Source: Candidatus Wildermuthbacteria bacterium (GTDB lineage Bacteria; Patescibacteriota; Minisyncoccia; Minisyncoccales; UBA10102). Taken from it: a DNA stretch of 35,346 bases. The notes under the pieces were generated by a model. That model was not told the origin of the DNA, did no database searches, and saw only the letters and a list, made by a program, of their open reading frames with translations. Position 1 is the stretch's first letter, and each line of letters begins with the position of its first letter. Positions 8,739 to 17,131 of the stretch are shown here, piece by piece. The position numbers were made by a program, and so were the translations under genes. The stretch lies in NCBI GenBank assembly GCA_016203455.1, contig JACQMR010000012.1, positions 1 to 35,346 on the forward strand, given 5' to 3'.

Positions 8739-9107
8739 ATGATTCAATTGAGAACACATGTGAATATTGCCGATAACACGGGAGCAAAAGTGATTGAGTG
8801 CTTTCATGTTATGGGAGGAGGAACCCGGAGATACGCCAGAATCGGCGATATTATTGTTGGCGCCGTGAAGGTCGCCGAACCCCGGCGTTTGGTGAAAAAG
8901 CATGAGGTTGTGCGCGCCGTGGTAGTTCGTCAAAAGCGGGCGTTCAGAAGAAAAGACGGTTCATACATCCGGTTTGATGAAAATGCCGCCGTTATTCTGG
9001 AAAAAGAAAAAGAGCCCAAGGGGGCCCGCATGTTCGGTCCTTTTCCGAGAGAAATTCGCGATATGGGATTTACCAAGATCGCCGCGTTGGCGCCGGAAAT
9101 CATATAA
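8739..9107 (+). CDS. rplN: 50S ribosomal protein L14
   Basis: L14 is a 50S interface protein contacting 16S rRNA. Its 122 residues are the standard length. The start is typical ([22 protein letters not shown]), and so are FDENAAVIL and the C-terminal [22 protein letters not shown]. The junction with rpsQ is TAACCATG with no Shine-Dalgarno sequence. Confidence 0.98.
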   Translation: MIQLRTHVNIADNTGAKVIECFHVMGGGTRRYARIGDIIVGAVKVAEPRRLVKKHEVVRAVVVRQKRAFRRKDGSYIRFDENAAVILEKEKEPKGARMFGPFPREIRDMGFTKIAALAPEII

Positions 9108-9109
9108 CC

Positions 9110-9415
9110 ATGAATATCAAGAAAGGAGACACAGTCCTGGTTATTTCAGGAAAAGATAAAGGGAAGAAAGGAGCGGTGCGCAAGGTCTTGAGAGACGAAG
9201 GCAGGGTTGTGGTTGAAGGCGTTAATATAAGAAAAAGACACAGAAGACCGGTGAAAACCGGTGAAAAGGGTCAAGTAGTGGATATTACTCTGCCTGTCGC
9301 GGTTTCAAATATCATGCTGGTATGCCCCAAATGCGGAAAGGCGACCCGTACGCAAAAGAAGGCGCAGGGCGAAATAAAAATCCGGGCATGTAAAAAATGC
9401 CAGAGCCAGATATAG
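9110..9415 (+). CDS. rplX: 50S ribosomal protein L24 with zinc-ribbon-like C-terminus
   Basis: L24 is an assembly initiator of the 50S subunit. The KOW motif is at the N-terminus (KKGDTVLVISGKDKGKKGAV). The C-terminal part carries CPKC (near residue 71) and CKKC (near residue 95), a possible four-cysteine zinc site seen in some bacterial L24 proteins. Length is 101 residues. The junction with rplN is TAACCATG. Confidence 0.97.
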   Translation: MNIKKGDTVLVISGKDKGKKGAVRKVLRDEGRVVVEGVNIRKRHRRPVKTGEKGQVVDITLPVAVSNIMLVCPKCGKATRTQKKAQGEIKIRACKKCQSQI

Positions 9416-9416
9416 T

Positions 9417-9977
9417 ATGATCAATCTTAAGGACATATACGCAAAGACCGCGATTCCCGCCTTGAAGGCAGAGTTTGGTTATACAAACTCCATGGCTGTT
9501 CCGCGCGTTGTTAAAGTGGTGTTAAACACTTCATTTGGCAAAGCTTCGGTTACGAAAACGAATGACGAGCAAAAAAAGATCGCGGAAGCCGTTCTGGAGG
9601 ATATTAGCAGAATCGCGGGGCAGAGAGCCGCTCTTACCCGGGCAAAAAAATCAATCGCCACATTTAAATTGCGCCAAGGCATGGCCATTGGAGCCAAAGT
9701 AACTTTGCGGGGCCAGCGCGCGTACCATTTTTTGGATCGCTTGATTCATGTGGTTTTGCCCAGGTCGCGCGATTTCAGAGGGATACGGCCCGAGTCCGTT
9801 GACAATAAAGGCAATATCAGTATAGGGATAAAAGAGCATATGTTTTTTCCGGAAATTTCCCCGGAAAAAATACGGTTTCCGTTTGGGCTTGAGATTACGG
9901 TGGAGACCACGGCGCAAAGCAAAACAGAAGGGCTGGCGTTATTTAGAGCTCTTGGATTTCCATTCGCGTCTTCATAA
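9417..9977 (+). CDS. rplE: 50S ribosomal protein L5
   Basis: L5 binds 5S rRNA in the central protuberance and contacts P-site tRNA. The 186-residue protein is of normal length. It contains the family segments [38 protein letters not shown] and, near the C-terminus, [10 protein letters not shown]. It starts one base after the rplX stop. Confidence 0.98.
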   Translation: MINLKDIYAKTAIPALKAEFGYTNSMAVPRVVKVVLNTSFGKASVTKTNDEQKKIAEAVLEDISRIAGQRAALTRAKKSIATFKLRQGMAIGAKVTLRGQRAYHFLDRLIHVVLPRSRDFRGIRPESVDNKGNISIGIKEHMFFPEISPEKIRFPFGLEITVETTAQSKTEGLALFRALGFPFASS

Positions 9978-9988
9978 AAGCATACAAC

Positions 9989-10174
9989 ATGGCAACAAAA
10001 GCATTGATAGAACAAGCAAAGAGAACGCCCAAGTTTAAATCCAGATCGTTAAGGAGATGTTTTAGGTGCGGAAGAAAAAGAGGATATATGCGGGATTTTG
10101 GTTTATGCAGGGCGTGTTTTCGCGAAATGGCGAATAACGGTTTTGTTCCGGGAATAAAGAAATCATCCTGGTAA
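9989..10174 (+). CDS. rpsN: 30S ribosomal protein S14, zinc-binding (type Z)
   Basis: S14 is a head protein assembled late. This 61-residue form has the two CxxC pairs of the zinc-binding type (RCFRCG and CRACF), as in Gram-positive bacteria and Thermus. The other form, in E. coli, is about 100 residues without zinc. The C-terminus ends G-x-x-KKSSW, typical of the short form. It lies 11 bases after rplE. Confidence 0.96.
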   Translation: MATKALIEQAKRTPKFKSRSLRRCFRCGRKRGYMRDFGLCRACFREMANNGFVPGIKKSSW

Positions 10175-10184
10175 TTTTCATGAT

Positions 10185-10577
10185 ATGACAGATCCAATAT
10201 CAGATATGTTAATACGGATAACCAACGCGCAGGCGGTTCGCAAAGAAACCGCGGAAATTCCTTTTTCGCGCATGAAGTTTGAGATAGCCAAAATTTTAGA
10301 AAGAACGGGATTCGTGAAAAAGGTGGAGCTTAAAGGAAAGCGCGCGAGAAAGCCCATTGATGTAACTCTCGCGTATGAAAACGGCGTTCCGGTTGTAAGA
10401 GGAGCGAGGCGGATCTCAAAGCCGGGCCAGCGAATATACGCTTCTGCCACAGATGCTCCAAGAGCCGGCAGAAAGCGGGGCCTTGTTCTGGTGTCCACCT
10501 CTAAAGGACTGATGACCGCGGGAGAGGCAAAAAAGTTGAATGTGGGAGGAGAAGTGTTATGCGAATTGTGGTCATAA
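10185..10577 (+). CDS. rpsH: 30S ribosomal protein S8
   Basis: S8 is a primary binder of 16S rRNA helix 21; in E. coli it represses the spc operon. The 130-residue length is normal. The start (DPISDMLIRITNA) and C-terminal motif (STSKGLMTAGEAKKLNVGGEVLCELW) match the family. The latter is quoted as STSKGLMTAGEAKK and NVGGEVLCELW. An alternative upstream ATG (10182) would be out of frame with the family start. Confidence 0.97.
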   Translation: MTDPISDMLIRITNAQAVRKETAEIPFSRMKFEIAKILERTGFVKKVELKGKRARKPIDVTLAYENGVPVVRGARRISKPGQRIYASATDAPRAGRKRGLVLVSTSKGLMTAGEAKKLNVGGEVLCELWS

Positions 10578-10581
10578 TATC

Positions 10582-11136
10582 ATGAGCAGAATAGGCAAAA
10601 AACCAATTGAAATACCCTCGGGGGTTACGGCGCTCGTGGAAAACGGAGAGCTGAAGGTGCGGGGACCCAAGGGCGAGCTTTCCAGGGATATATTCCCCGG
10701 TTTTGGCGTTTCTCTTGAGGGATCAAATCTTGTTATTACGCCTCCGGCGGGAATATCGGAAAAGAAGAGCAATTCTTTATGGGGATTGTATCGTTCTTTG
10801 TTTTCCAATATGATAGAAGGCGTGCATAAAGGATATGAAAAGAAACTTGAGATTGAAGGAACCGGATACCGAGCTTCGGTTGAAGGCGCCGTATTGAATC
10901 TGAACCTGGGGTTTTCGCACCCGGTGCGCGTGGACATTCCTAAGGGAATACTGTGCGCGGTTGATAAGAGCGTTATTTCCGTGTCCGGCATAGACAAGGA
11001 AGCGGTTGGAGAATTCGCGGCGGGTATTCGCAGATTAAGAACGGTGGAGCCCTATAAGGGCAAGGGAGTAAGATACCAGGGCGAGATTGTGAGAAGAAAA
11101 GAAGGGAAAAAAGCGGCAACCGCCGGATCTTCTTAG
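10582..11136 (+). CDS. rplF: 50S ribosomal protein L6
   Basis: L6 lies near the factor-binding site of the large subunit and consists of two related domains. From the ATG at 10582 the protein is 184 residues, beginning SRIGKKPIEIPSGV as in the family. A longer frame opening at 10540 would overlap rpsH and add 14 non-conserved residues, so I reject it. The second domain carries the signature PYKGKGVRYQGE near residue 155. Confidence 0.97.
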   Translation: MSRIGKKPIEIPSGVTALVENGELKVRGPKGELSRDIFPGFGVSLEGSNLVITPPAGISEKKSNSLWGLYRSLFSNMIEGVHKGYEKKLEIEGTGYRASVEGAVLNLNLGFSHPVRVDIPKGILCAVDKSVISVSGIDKEAVGEFAAGIRRLRTVEPYKGKGVRYQGEIVRRKEGKKAATAGSS

Positions 11137-11157
11137 GCATCGCATAGCTATACATAT

Positions 11158-11508
11158 ATGAAACGCGCCGTAAAAGTACAACGGAATATACGCCATCGCA
11201 GGATCAGGGCAAAGGTATCGGGAACTTTGCAAAAGCCCCGTTTGTTTGTGTTTCGTTCAAATAAGCATACGTATGCTTCTCTGATTGATGACCAGCAGGG
11301 GAAAACTTTGGGCATGGTGGCAGATAGCGATATGAAAAGCGAGAAGGGGAAGCCCGCGGAGATCGCGAATGAGATTGGAAAACGCATTGCCTTGCTTGCC
11401 AAAGAAAAGAATATAGCGACGGTGGTGTTTGATCGGGGAGGTAATAAATACCACGGCGTTGTGAAAGCGGTGGCGGAAGGCGCGAGATCGGAGGGTCTTA
11501 TATTATAA
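11158..11508 (+). CDS. rplR: 50S ribosomal protein L18
   Basis: L18 binds 5S rRNA with L5. The 116-residue protein has the basic start (RHRRIRAKVSGT), the conserved RLFVFRSNKHTYASLIDD region and the C-terminus with FDRGGNKYHGVVKAVAEGAR. It lies 21 bases after rplF. A 4-bp spacing-free Shine-Dalgarno sequence was not found. Confidence 0.97.
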   Translation: MKRAVKVQRNIRHRRIRAKVSGTLQKPRLFVFRSNKHTYASLIDDQQGKTLGMVADSDMKSEKGKPAEIANEIGKRIALLAKEKNIATVVFDRGGNKYHGVVKAVAEGARSEGLIL

Positions 11509-11515
11509 CCACATT

Positions 11516-12055
11516 ATGAAAGACGATAGAAGATTTAAGACAAGGCAAAGGCAGGAAAAGCCGTCCGAGTTTGACTCAAAGCTGGTTGATTTGGCGCGCG
11601 TAACCAGGGTGGCCGCAGGCGGAAGAAAGATGAGATTCAGGGCGGTGGTGGTTGCGGGCGACAGAAAAGAGCGCGTTGGCGTGGGCGTTGCCAAGGGCCT
11701 GGATGTTTCTCAAGCGGTGGAAAAGGCAACCAAGAAAGCCCAGCAATCCCTTATCGTGGTTCCTATTATAAGGGAAACCATAGGCCATGAAGTGGAGGCG
11801 ACATTTGGAGCTTCTCATGTGCTGTTAAAACCCCAGACCATGGGCAGGGGATTGGTTGCGGGAGGAGTAACGCGGATCATATGCGAAAAAGCCGGAATTA
11901 AGAATATCTCGGCAAAGCTCTTGTCGCGAAGCAGAAATAAATTGAATAACGCCATGGCAACCATATTGGCTTTGAGAAAGTTGCAGGCAATAGTAAAAAA
12001 AGAGTCCGTTGAACAGCCGGCGGCAAAACAAGAGCAGATTTCAGAGCAAGCATAA
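11516..12055 (+). CDS. rpsE: 30S ribosomal protein S5
   Basis: S5 is a 30S body protein that guards translational accuracy and mRNA entry. The 179-residue protein contains the double-stranded RNA-binding-like N-terminal domain (RVTRVAAGGRKMRFRAVVV) and the C-terminal domain with GRGLVAGGVTRIICEKAGI. It is followed directly by rplO, so the rpmD (L30) gene found between them in most bacteria is missing. Confidence 0.97.
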   Translation: MKDDRRFKTRQRQEKPSEFDSKLVDLARVTRVAAGGRKMRFRAVVVAGDRKERVGVGVAKGLDVSQAVEKATKKAQQSLIVVPIIRETIGHEVEATFGASHVLLKPQTMGRGLVAGGVTRIICEKAGIKNISAKLLSRSRNKLNNAMATILALRKLQAIVKKESVEQPAAKQEQISEQA

Positions 12056-12057
12056 TC

Positions 12058-12492
12058 ATGCAGATTCATCAGATACAACCGGTTCATAAACGGAAAAAAG
12101 CGCGCCGCGTAGGAAGAGGGGGGGCCAAGGGGGGGACTTACGCCGGCAAGGGAGGGAAAGGGCAAACAAGAAGGGCCGGTTTTAATGTTGCTCCCATTGT
12201 GCGAGAGTTGGTGAAACGCTATCCTAAAAGAAAAGGGTATCGCAAGAGAGGGAGAAGGAGCATGTTCCATGAAGTTACGCTTTCCGCTCTGGAGAGAAAT
12301 TTTGAGCAGGGCTCTCTTATTACTCCCGCATTACTTTTGGAAAAACGGATTGTGAGGCGCGTGAGAGGGCGGACTCCCCAGATAAAGATTATTGGCGCTG
12401 GTCCCGCGCAGAAAGTTTTGAAGATTGACGGCTGCGCGGCGTCTGCGGCCGCGAAAAAGGCGGTGCTTGCCGCCGGAGGAACTTTCACATGA
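12058..12492 (+). CDS. rplO: 50S ribosomal protein L15
   Basis: L15 is a late-assembling 50S protein. The 144 residues are typical. The Gly/Lys/Arg-rich N-terminal arm (KARRVGRGGAKGGTYAGKGGKGQTRR, quoted as RRVGRGGAKGGTYAGKGGKG) penetrates rRNA, and the C-terminal domain ends AAKKAVLAAGGTF. It starts 2 bases after rpsE and overlaps secY by 4 bases (ATGA). Confidence 0.97.
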   Translation: MQIHQIQPVHKRKKARRVGRGGAKGGTYAGKGGKGQTRRAGFNVAPIVRELVKRYPKRKGYRKRGRRSMFHEVTLSALERNFEQGSLITPALLLEKRIVRRVRGRTPQIKIIGAGPAQKVLKIDGCAASAAAKKAVLAAGGTFT

Positions 12493-13772
12493 ATATGTTA
12501 TCCTCAATAGCTCGCATATTCACATTTTCCGATCTTCGCAATAAGATCGTGTTTATTCTGGGAGTATTTGTGATTTTTCGTCTTATGGCGAATATCCCGA
12601 TACCGGGCATTGACGCGGAACGTCTCCAGCAATTTTTTTCGGGAAATCAACTGCTTGGACTCCTGAATCTTTTCACAGGAGGGGCCATGGACAATCTTTC
12701 AATTGTCATGCTGGGTTTGGGCCCCTATATCACCGGCGTTATCGTTATGCAACTGCTGACCATGATCTTCCCCGCGCTAGAGCGCATGTATAAAGAGGAA
12801 GGAGAGGCGGGAAGAGCGAAGTTTAATCAGTACGGGCGGCTGTTGACCGTTCCTTTCGCTTTCGCGCAGGGGTACGGGTTTCTTGCCCTGCTTTCCCAGC
12901 AGGGGATCATCGGTTCTTTGTCGCCCATAACGCTTGTAACGGCGCTGTGCACAATGGCCGGAGGGACATTGCTGTTGATGTGGCTGGGCGAGTTGATTAC
13001 GGAGAAGGGAATCGGAAACGGCGTGTCTTTGCTTATTTTCGCGGGCATTGTTTCTGGCGTTCCCGCAAGCGTGCGGCAGATTTTACTCGCGTATGATCCG
13101 TCCAAGTTGCTTTCGTACATCATATTTTTTGTCATGGCGATCGTCATCATAGCGGGAGTCGTATTTATTACCGAGGCCCGGAGAAATGTTCAGGTGTCAT
13201 ACGCCAAAAGAGTGAGAGGCAACAGAGTATACGGCGGAACTTCAACCTATCTGCCTTTGCAGATCAACCCCGCGGGGGTGATGCCCATCATTTTCGCGCT
13301 TTCCTTGCTTACTTTTCCCGGCATGATAGCTTCTTTTTTGTCCGGCGCGGGAGGAATCGTGGGAAGCATCGCCTTGGCGGTGCAGGGATTCTTTAATCCC
13401 GCTTCATTGACCTACGGTTTGTTATATTTTGTTTTGGTGGTCGCGTTTACATTTTTCTATACTTCAATCACTTTTGACCCAAAGAGCATTTCCACGAATT
13501 TGCAGAAAATGGGAGGGTTTGTGCCCGGAGTGAGGCCGGGAGTCCCCACCGCGCGCTTTCTTTCTTTTACGCTGAACCGCATTCTTTTAATCGGGGCTTT
13601 GTTTCTGGGAGTTATCGCCGTTTTGCCGTCTATTATTCAGGGCGTTACGGCCATTGGAGCGTTTCAGTTTTTAGTGGGAGGCACCGCCTTGTTGATCGTG
13701 GTGAGCGTGGTGCTGGAAACCGTGCGTCAGATTCGCGCCCAATTACACATGAGAGATTATGACTCGTTCTAG
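12489..13772 (+). CDS. secY: Protein translocase subunit SecY
   Basis: SecY is the channel of the Sec translocon, passing proteins across or into the cytoplasmic membrane. The 427-residue protein shows about ten hydrophobic spans. Typical segments are NIPIPGID near residue 35, the plug-region GGAMDNLSIVMLGLGPYI, and MWLGELITEKGIGNGVSLLI near residue 165. It is cotranslated with rplO through an ATGA overlap, and its end overlaps adk by 14 bases. Partners SecE and SecG are not in the window. Confidence 0.98.
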   Translation: MNMLSSIARIFTFSDLRNKIVFILGVFVIFRLMANIPIPGIDAERLQQFFSGNQLLGLLNLFTGGAMDNLSIVMLGLGPYITGVIVMQLLTMIFPALERMYKEEGEAGRAKFNQYGRLLTVPFAFAQGYGFLALLSQQGIIGSLSPITLVTALCTMAGGTLLLMWLGELITEKGIGNGVSLLIFAGIVSGVPASVRQILLAYDPSKLLSYIIFFVMAIVIIAGVVFITEARRNVQVSYAKRVRGNRVYGGTSTYLPLQINPAGVMPIIFALSLLTFPGMIASFLSGAGGIVGSIALAVQGFFNPASLTYGLLYFVLVVAFTFFYTSITFDPKSISTNLQKMGGFVPGVRPGVPTARFLSFTLNRILLIGALFLGVIAVLPSIIQGVTAIGAFQFLVGGTALLIVVSVVLETVRQIRAQLHMRDYDSF

Positions 13773-14463
13773 CAATCCGCGCGTTGTTCTTTTGTTCGGT
13801 CCTCCGGGAGCGGGAAAGGGAACGCAGGCGGAGTTGCTGGCGGAACGGTTTGGCTGGAGTCATGTGGAATCAAGCAAGTTTTTAGAGCATTGGATTACAA
13901 CCACTCCATCTGAAGCGCGGGTGGAAATTGAGGGAAATTTTTACACCGCCCAGGATCAGCAAAAAAAATGGGAAACCGGCATTCTCATGGATCCGCCTTT
14001 GGTGGCGTATCTGCTGAAGGGCGAGGTGCGGCGATTGCGCGAAACAGGCCAAAGCATTGTTACAAGCGGAGCGTTTCGCACGCTGTATGAGGCGCAGAGC
14101 GCTTTGCCTTTGGCGTTTGAACTGTACGGCAAAGAGAATATCCGCGTTGTTTCTTTGAATTTGAGCGAGGACGGGTCGGTATTTCGCAATTCTCACAGGC
14201 GGATTTGTTCTCTATTGCGCCACCCTGTGCTGTACGGGGAAGAAACCAAAAATTTGACTGCGTGTCCTCTGGACGGGTCTCTCTTGTTAAAAAGAAAAGG
14301 GCTGGATGATCCTGAAACTATCAGAGTGCGCTTGCGGGAATACAACGAAAGGACAAAACCGGTGTTTCAATATTTAGAATCCCAGGGCTTGCCCGCAGTT
14401 GATGTGAACGCGGATCAAACGCCTTCGCGGGTATTTGAAGATATTCAAAAAGCTATCGGGTAA
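13759..14463 (+). CDS. adk: Adenylate kinase, divergent
   Basis: Adenylate kinase interconverts ATP and AMP with two ADP. The P-loop GPPGAGKGTQ is at residues 14-23, and the C-terminal part has DDPETIRVRLREYNERTKPV, as in canonical enzymes. Other core motifs are altered: the AMP-site STGD segment reads VESSKF, and the usual DGFPR reads TSGAFRT (about residue 99). The lid keeps CPLDG but lacks the full zinc-binding cysteine set. Position after secY and before map supports the adk call. Substrate preference may differ from AMP. The start overlaps the end of secY. Confidence 0.85.
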   Translation: MTRSSNPRVVLLFGPPGAGKGTQAELLAERFGWSHVESSKFLEHWITTTPSEARVEIEGNFYTAQDQQKKWETGILMDPPLVAYLLKGEVRRLRETGQSIVTSGAFRTLYEAQSALPLAFELYGKENIRVVSLNLSEDGSVFRNSHRRICSLLRHPVLYGEETKNLTACPLDGSLLLKRKGLDDPETIRVRLREYNERTKPVFQYLESQGLPAVDVNADQTPSRVFEDIQKAIG

Positions 14464-14489
14464 GTTTGCGCGGGGTTACAGCGACTTGC

Positions 14490-14504
14490 CTCCGGATCCC
14501 GGAG
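14490..14504 (+). other. Hairpin in the adk-map gap
   Basis: CTCCGG (14490-14495), loop ATC, CCGGAG (14499-14504), followed by TTTCAAATTTGTTT. This 6-bp GC-rich stem with a poor T tract might be a weak terminator or a processing site between adk and map. Confidence 0.35.
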
Positions 14505-14517
14505 TTTCAAATTTGTT

Positions 14518-14540
14518 TAAACTTGGCCGGGCCAAGTTTA
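14518..14540. repeat. Palindromic element, copy 1
   Basis: An 11-bp inverted repeat with one central base: arms TAAACTTGGCC and GGCCAAGTTTA around a G. It lies 22 bases before the map start. A close copy lies at 28646-28666 in the opposite orientation, so it may be a dispersed intergenic palindrome of this genome rather than a gene-specific operator. Confidence 0.7.
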
Positions 14541-14562
14541 TTCATAAGTTTACTTTTTTACA

Positions 14563-15309
14563 ATGGTTCATATAAAGACCGAAAAAGAAATTGCCGTGAT
14601 GCGGCAAGGCGGCAATATTCTTGCTCGTGTTTTGCGAGATACCGCTCTTGCCGTTCGTTCGGGAATGAAAACAAAAGAGTTGGACGCCATTGCCGAACAG
14701 CTTACTCTTCAGGCGGGGGCGCAGGTTGCTTTCCGGGGATACCAGGGGTTTCCCGGAGTGTTGTGCGTGGCGGTGAATGACGAAGGCGTGCATACGGCTC
14801 CTTCCGGCAGGGCGCTGGAGAAAGGAGATATTCTTACTCTGGACATGGGCCTTATATGGCAGGGATGGTATTTGGATATGGCGCGCACGATTCCGGTGGG
14901 AGAAATTGACGAAGAAAAAAAGAAATTGTTGCGGGTTACAAAAGAATGCCACGAGCTGGCTCTCAAAGAAACACGAGTTGGAAAACGCCTTGGGGATATT
15001 GGGTTTGCCATACAGGATCACGCCGAGAAAAACGGATATAACGCGGTGCGAGAGCTTTGCGGCCACGGCATAGGCAGGGAGCTTCATGAAGATCCAAAGG
15101 TGCTGTGTTACGGCACGCCCGGCACGGGTCCGGAATTGAAAGAGGGCATGGTTATCTGCATTGAGCCCATGATTACGCAAGGGGATTGGAAGCTAAAGCT
15201 TGGCAAGGACGGTTTTAGTTTTAATACCAAAGACGGGTCTTTGTTTTGCCATATTGAAGATACCATTGCCATTACCAAAAAAGGCCCCGTAGTTCTCACG
15301 CAGGGATAG
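14563..15309 (+). CDS. map: Methionine aminopeptidase, type I
   Basis: This metalloenzyme removes the initiator methionine from nascent proteins. The 248-residue protein lacks the type II insert. The five metal ligands can be placed: Asp in LTLDMGL, Asp in YLDMART, His in GHGIGRELHEDP, Glu in ICIEPMITQG and Glu in HIEDTIAI. It is the last gene of the long operon and is followed by a terminator. Confidence 0.96.
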   Translation: MVHIKTEKEIAVMRQGGNILARVLRDTALAVRSGMKTKELDAIAEQLTLQAGAQVAFRGYQGFPGVLCVAVNDEGVHTAPSGRALEKGDILTLDMGLIWQGWYLDMARTIPVGEIDEEKKKLLRVTKECHELALKETRVGKRLGDIGFAIQDHAEKNGYNAVRELCGHGIGRELHEDPKVLCYGTPGTGPELKEGMVICIEPMITQGDWKLKLGKDGFSFNTKDGSLFCHIEDTIAITKKGPVVLTQG

Positions 15310-15321
15310 TTTTGAGATACG

Positions 15322-15345
15322 GCGCGCAAGGCGCGCATTTTTTTT
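15322..15345 (+). terminator. Intrinsic terminator after map
   Basis: GCGCGC (15322-15327), loop AAG, GCGCGC (15331-15336), then A and eight T residues (15338-15345). It closes the S10-spc-adk-map unit. Confidence 0.85.
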
Positions 15346-15354
15346 ATTTTCGTA

Positions 15355-15363
15355 TGCTATACT
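15355..15363 (+). promoter_or_regulatory. Extended -10 promoter before the glycosyltransferase gene
   Basis: TGC followed by TATACT (15358-15363) matches an extended -10. The ATG at 15372 lies 8 bases further, so the transcript would have almost no 5' leader. No good -35 is visible because the upstream bases belong to the terminator. Confidence 0.6.
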
Positions 15364-15371
15364 ATAACAAT

Positions 15372-16094
15372 ATGGTTTTTTTGTCTGTCATTATTCCGGC
15401 GTATAACGAAGAAAAGCGCCTGCCGCGCACGGTGAGGGCTGTTCATGAATACCTTGTCCGACAAAACTATTCCTATGAGATTATCGTGTCAGACGGAGGA
15501 TCCACGGACGGCACCAGAGAACTGGTAGTTTCTTTGGGCAAAGAGATTCCCGGCCTTTCTTTGCTGAAAGTGGAGAACAAGGGCAAGGGATACGCTGTGC
15601 GAACAGCCATGCTGAAGGCGCAAGGAGAATTTCGCGTGTTTATGGACGCGGATAACGCCACCACGATAGACCATGTGGAACGAATGTTTCCCAAGTTCAA
15701 AGAGGGATGTTCGGTTGTCATCTGCTCTCGGGATATGAAAGGGGCGGTTTTGGCCGTGGCTCAACCTTGGTGGAGGCGGCTTTTGGGAGATATATTTAAT
15801 CTTAAAGTGCAGGTAGTGTCCGGCTTGTGGGGATATTGGGATACGCAATGCGGGTTTAAGGGGTTTACGGCGCGGGCGGCAGAGGATATTTTCTCAAGAG
15901 CTGTTATTGATACATGGGCGTTTGATGTTGAACTGCTGGTAATTGCCAAGAAAAAAGGATTCCGCGTGGCAGAGGTTCCGGCCACATGGATGAATGATCC
16001 CGACAGCAAGGTGAAGTTTTCCGGCATGATAGCTATGTTTTTTGAGATATTGAGGATACGGATGAATATATGGAAGGGAGTGTATGAAAAATAA
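15372..16094 (+). CDS. Family 2 glycosyltransferase (dolichyl-phosphate glucosyltransferase-like)
   Basis: A cytoplasmic-face glycosyltransferase that probably moves a sugar from a nucleotide sugar to a polyprenyl phosphate. From ATG 15372 it has 240 residues. It shows the GT-A start SVIIPAYNEEKRL, SDGGSTDGT, the metal-binding DADN, and DTQCGFKGF, the last typical of ALG5-like and polyprenol-phosphate enzymes. No membrane span is obvious, though the C-terminal 30 residues are amphipathic. A frame opening at 15312 would add 20 residues encoded across the terminator and promoter, so I reject that start. The 3' end overlaps galT by 11 bases. Confidence 0.9.
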   Translation: MVFLSVIIPAYNEEKRLPRTVRAVHEYLVRQNYSYEIIVSDGGSTDGTRELVVSLGKEIPGLSLLKVENKGKGYAVRTAMLKAQGEFRVFMDADNATTIDHVERMFPKFKEGCSVVICSRDMKGAVLAVAQPWWRRLLGDIFNLKVQVVSGLWGYWDTQCGFKGFTARAAEDIFSRAVIDTWAFDVELLVIAKKKGFRVAEVPATWMNDPDSKVKFSGMIAMFFEILRIRMNIWKGVYEK

Positions 16095-17118
16095 GGATTT
16101 ACTGCCTTCTGAACTGCGGTATGACCCCGTTTCTCAAGATTGGGTTGTGATTGCCACGGGCAGGGCGCGCAGGCCGGATTCTTTCGCGAAAGACAGAAAG
16201 AGTGTTGTTCTTGCCGATTCCGTTGAGGAGTGTCCGTTTGAAGATATGGACACCCAGAAGACCCCGACACTTATGATTTCTCGGGGGGCGCGCCGGGAAA
16301 TTGTCGCAGGCGCGCCTTTGCCGCAAGATTGGACCACGGTTTCTTTTCCAAACAAGTATCCCGCGTTCGCGCCCGAAGGGAGTTTTGTCACGCGCATTCA
16401 GGGTCCCTATGAAGCAACGGACGGCATAGGGTTTCACGAGGTTGTGGCAACAAGAGATCACGCGCGGGATGTGGCTGATTTCACTCTGCCGGAAGCAGAG
16501 GAGCTTTTGGCGGCGTATCAGACGCGATTTCTTGAGTTAAAGAAAGTTGAATTTGTGAACTACATTTCTATTTTTAAGAACAAAGGCGCGGGCGCGGGAG
16601 CTTCCATAGCGCATCCGCATTCCCAGATTGTTGCCATTCCCATGTTAGATCCGGAAATTGAGGGAAGCATACGGGGTTCGCAGTCGTACTACGCAAAGAA
16701 AGGAACATGCGTGCATTGCGATATGCTGGAGTACGATAGGAAAGAGAAAATACGCGTGGTGTATGAAAACGAAAAATTCGTCGCCGTATGTCCATTTGCT
16801 TCCATTGTGGCGTTTGAAACAAGGATTTATCCCATTCACCATGCTTCGCGTTTTGAAGAAACGAGCAAGGAGGACATCGGTTTTTTTGCGGATGCCCTGG
16901 TTTTGGCTTTGGGAAAAATAAAGAAAGCGCTGGGAGATCCGGATTATAATTATTTCATTCATACTTCTCCCACGGACAGCGGGGAATACGGTCATTACCA
17001 TTGGCACGTGGAAATTCTTCCCAAGAGCGCGCACTGGGCGGGATTTGAATTAAGCACGGGCATTCCCATTTCAACTTTGGAACCGGAAAAAGCGGCCGAG
17101 TTTTTGCGAACAATATAA
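16084..17118 (+). CDS. galT: Galactose-1-phosphate uridylyltransferase
   Basis: GalT is a HIT-superfamily enzyme that transfers UMP between UDP-glucose and galactose-1-phosphate. The 344-residue length is normal. The catalytic HPH (H177-P-H179) sits in the segment ASIAHPHSQI, and a second histidine cluster (GHYHWHVEILP) is near the C-terminus. Cysteines in CVHCDML may bind zinc. No other Leloir gene is adjacent. Overlap with the glycosyltransferase suggests a shared role in nucleotide-sugar supply. A related nucleotidyltransferase specificity cannot be excluded. Confidence 0.9.
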   Translation: MKNKDLLPSELRYDPVSQDWVVIATGRARRPDSFAKDRKSVVLADSVEECPFEDMDTQKTPTLMISRGARREIVAGAPLPQDWTTVSFPNKYPAFAPEGSFVTRIQGPYEATDGIGFHEVVATRDHARDVADFTLPEAEELLAAYQTRFLELKKVEFVNYISIFKNKGAGAGASIAHPHSQIVAIPMLDPEIEGSIRGSQSYYAKKGTCVHCDMLEYDRKEKIRVVYENEKFVAVCPFASIVAFETRIYPIHHASRFEETSKEDIGFFADALVLALGKIKKALGDPDYNYFIHTSPTDSGEYGHYHWHVEILPKSAHWAGFELSTGIPISTLEPEKAAEFLRTI

Positions 17119-17131
17119 ACCTGCGACTCTT

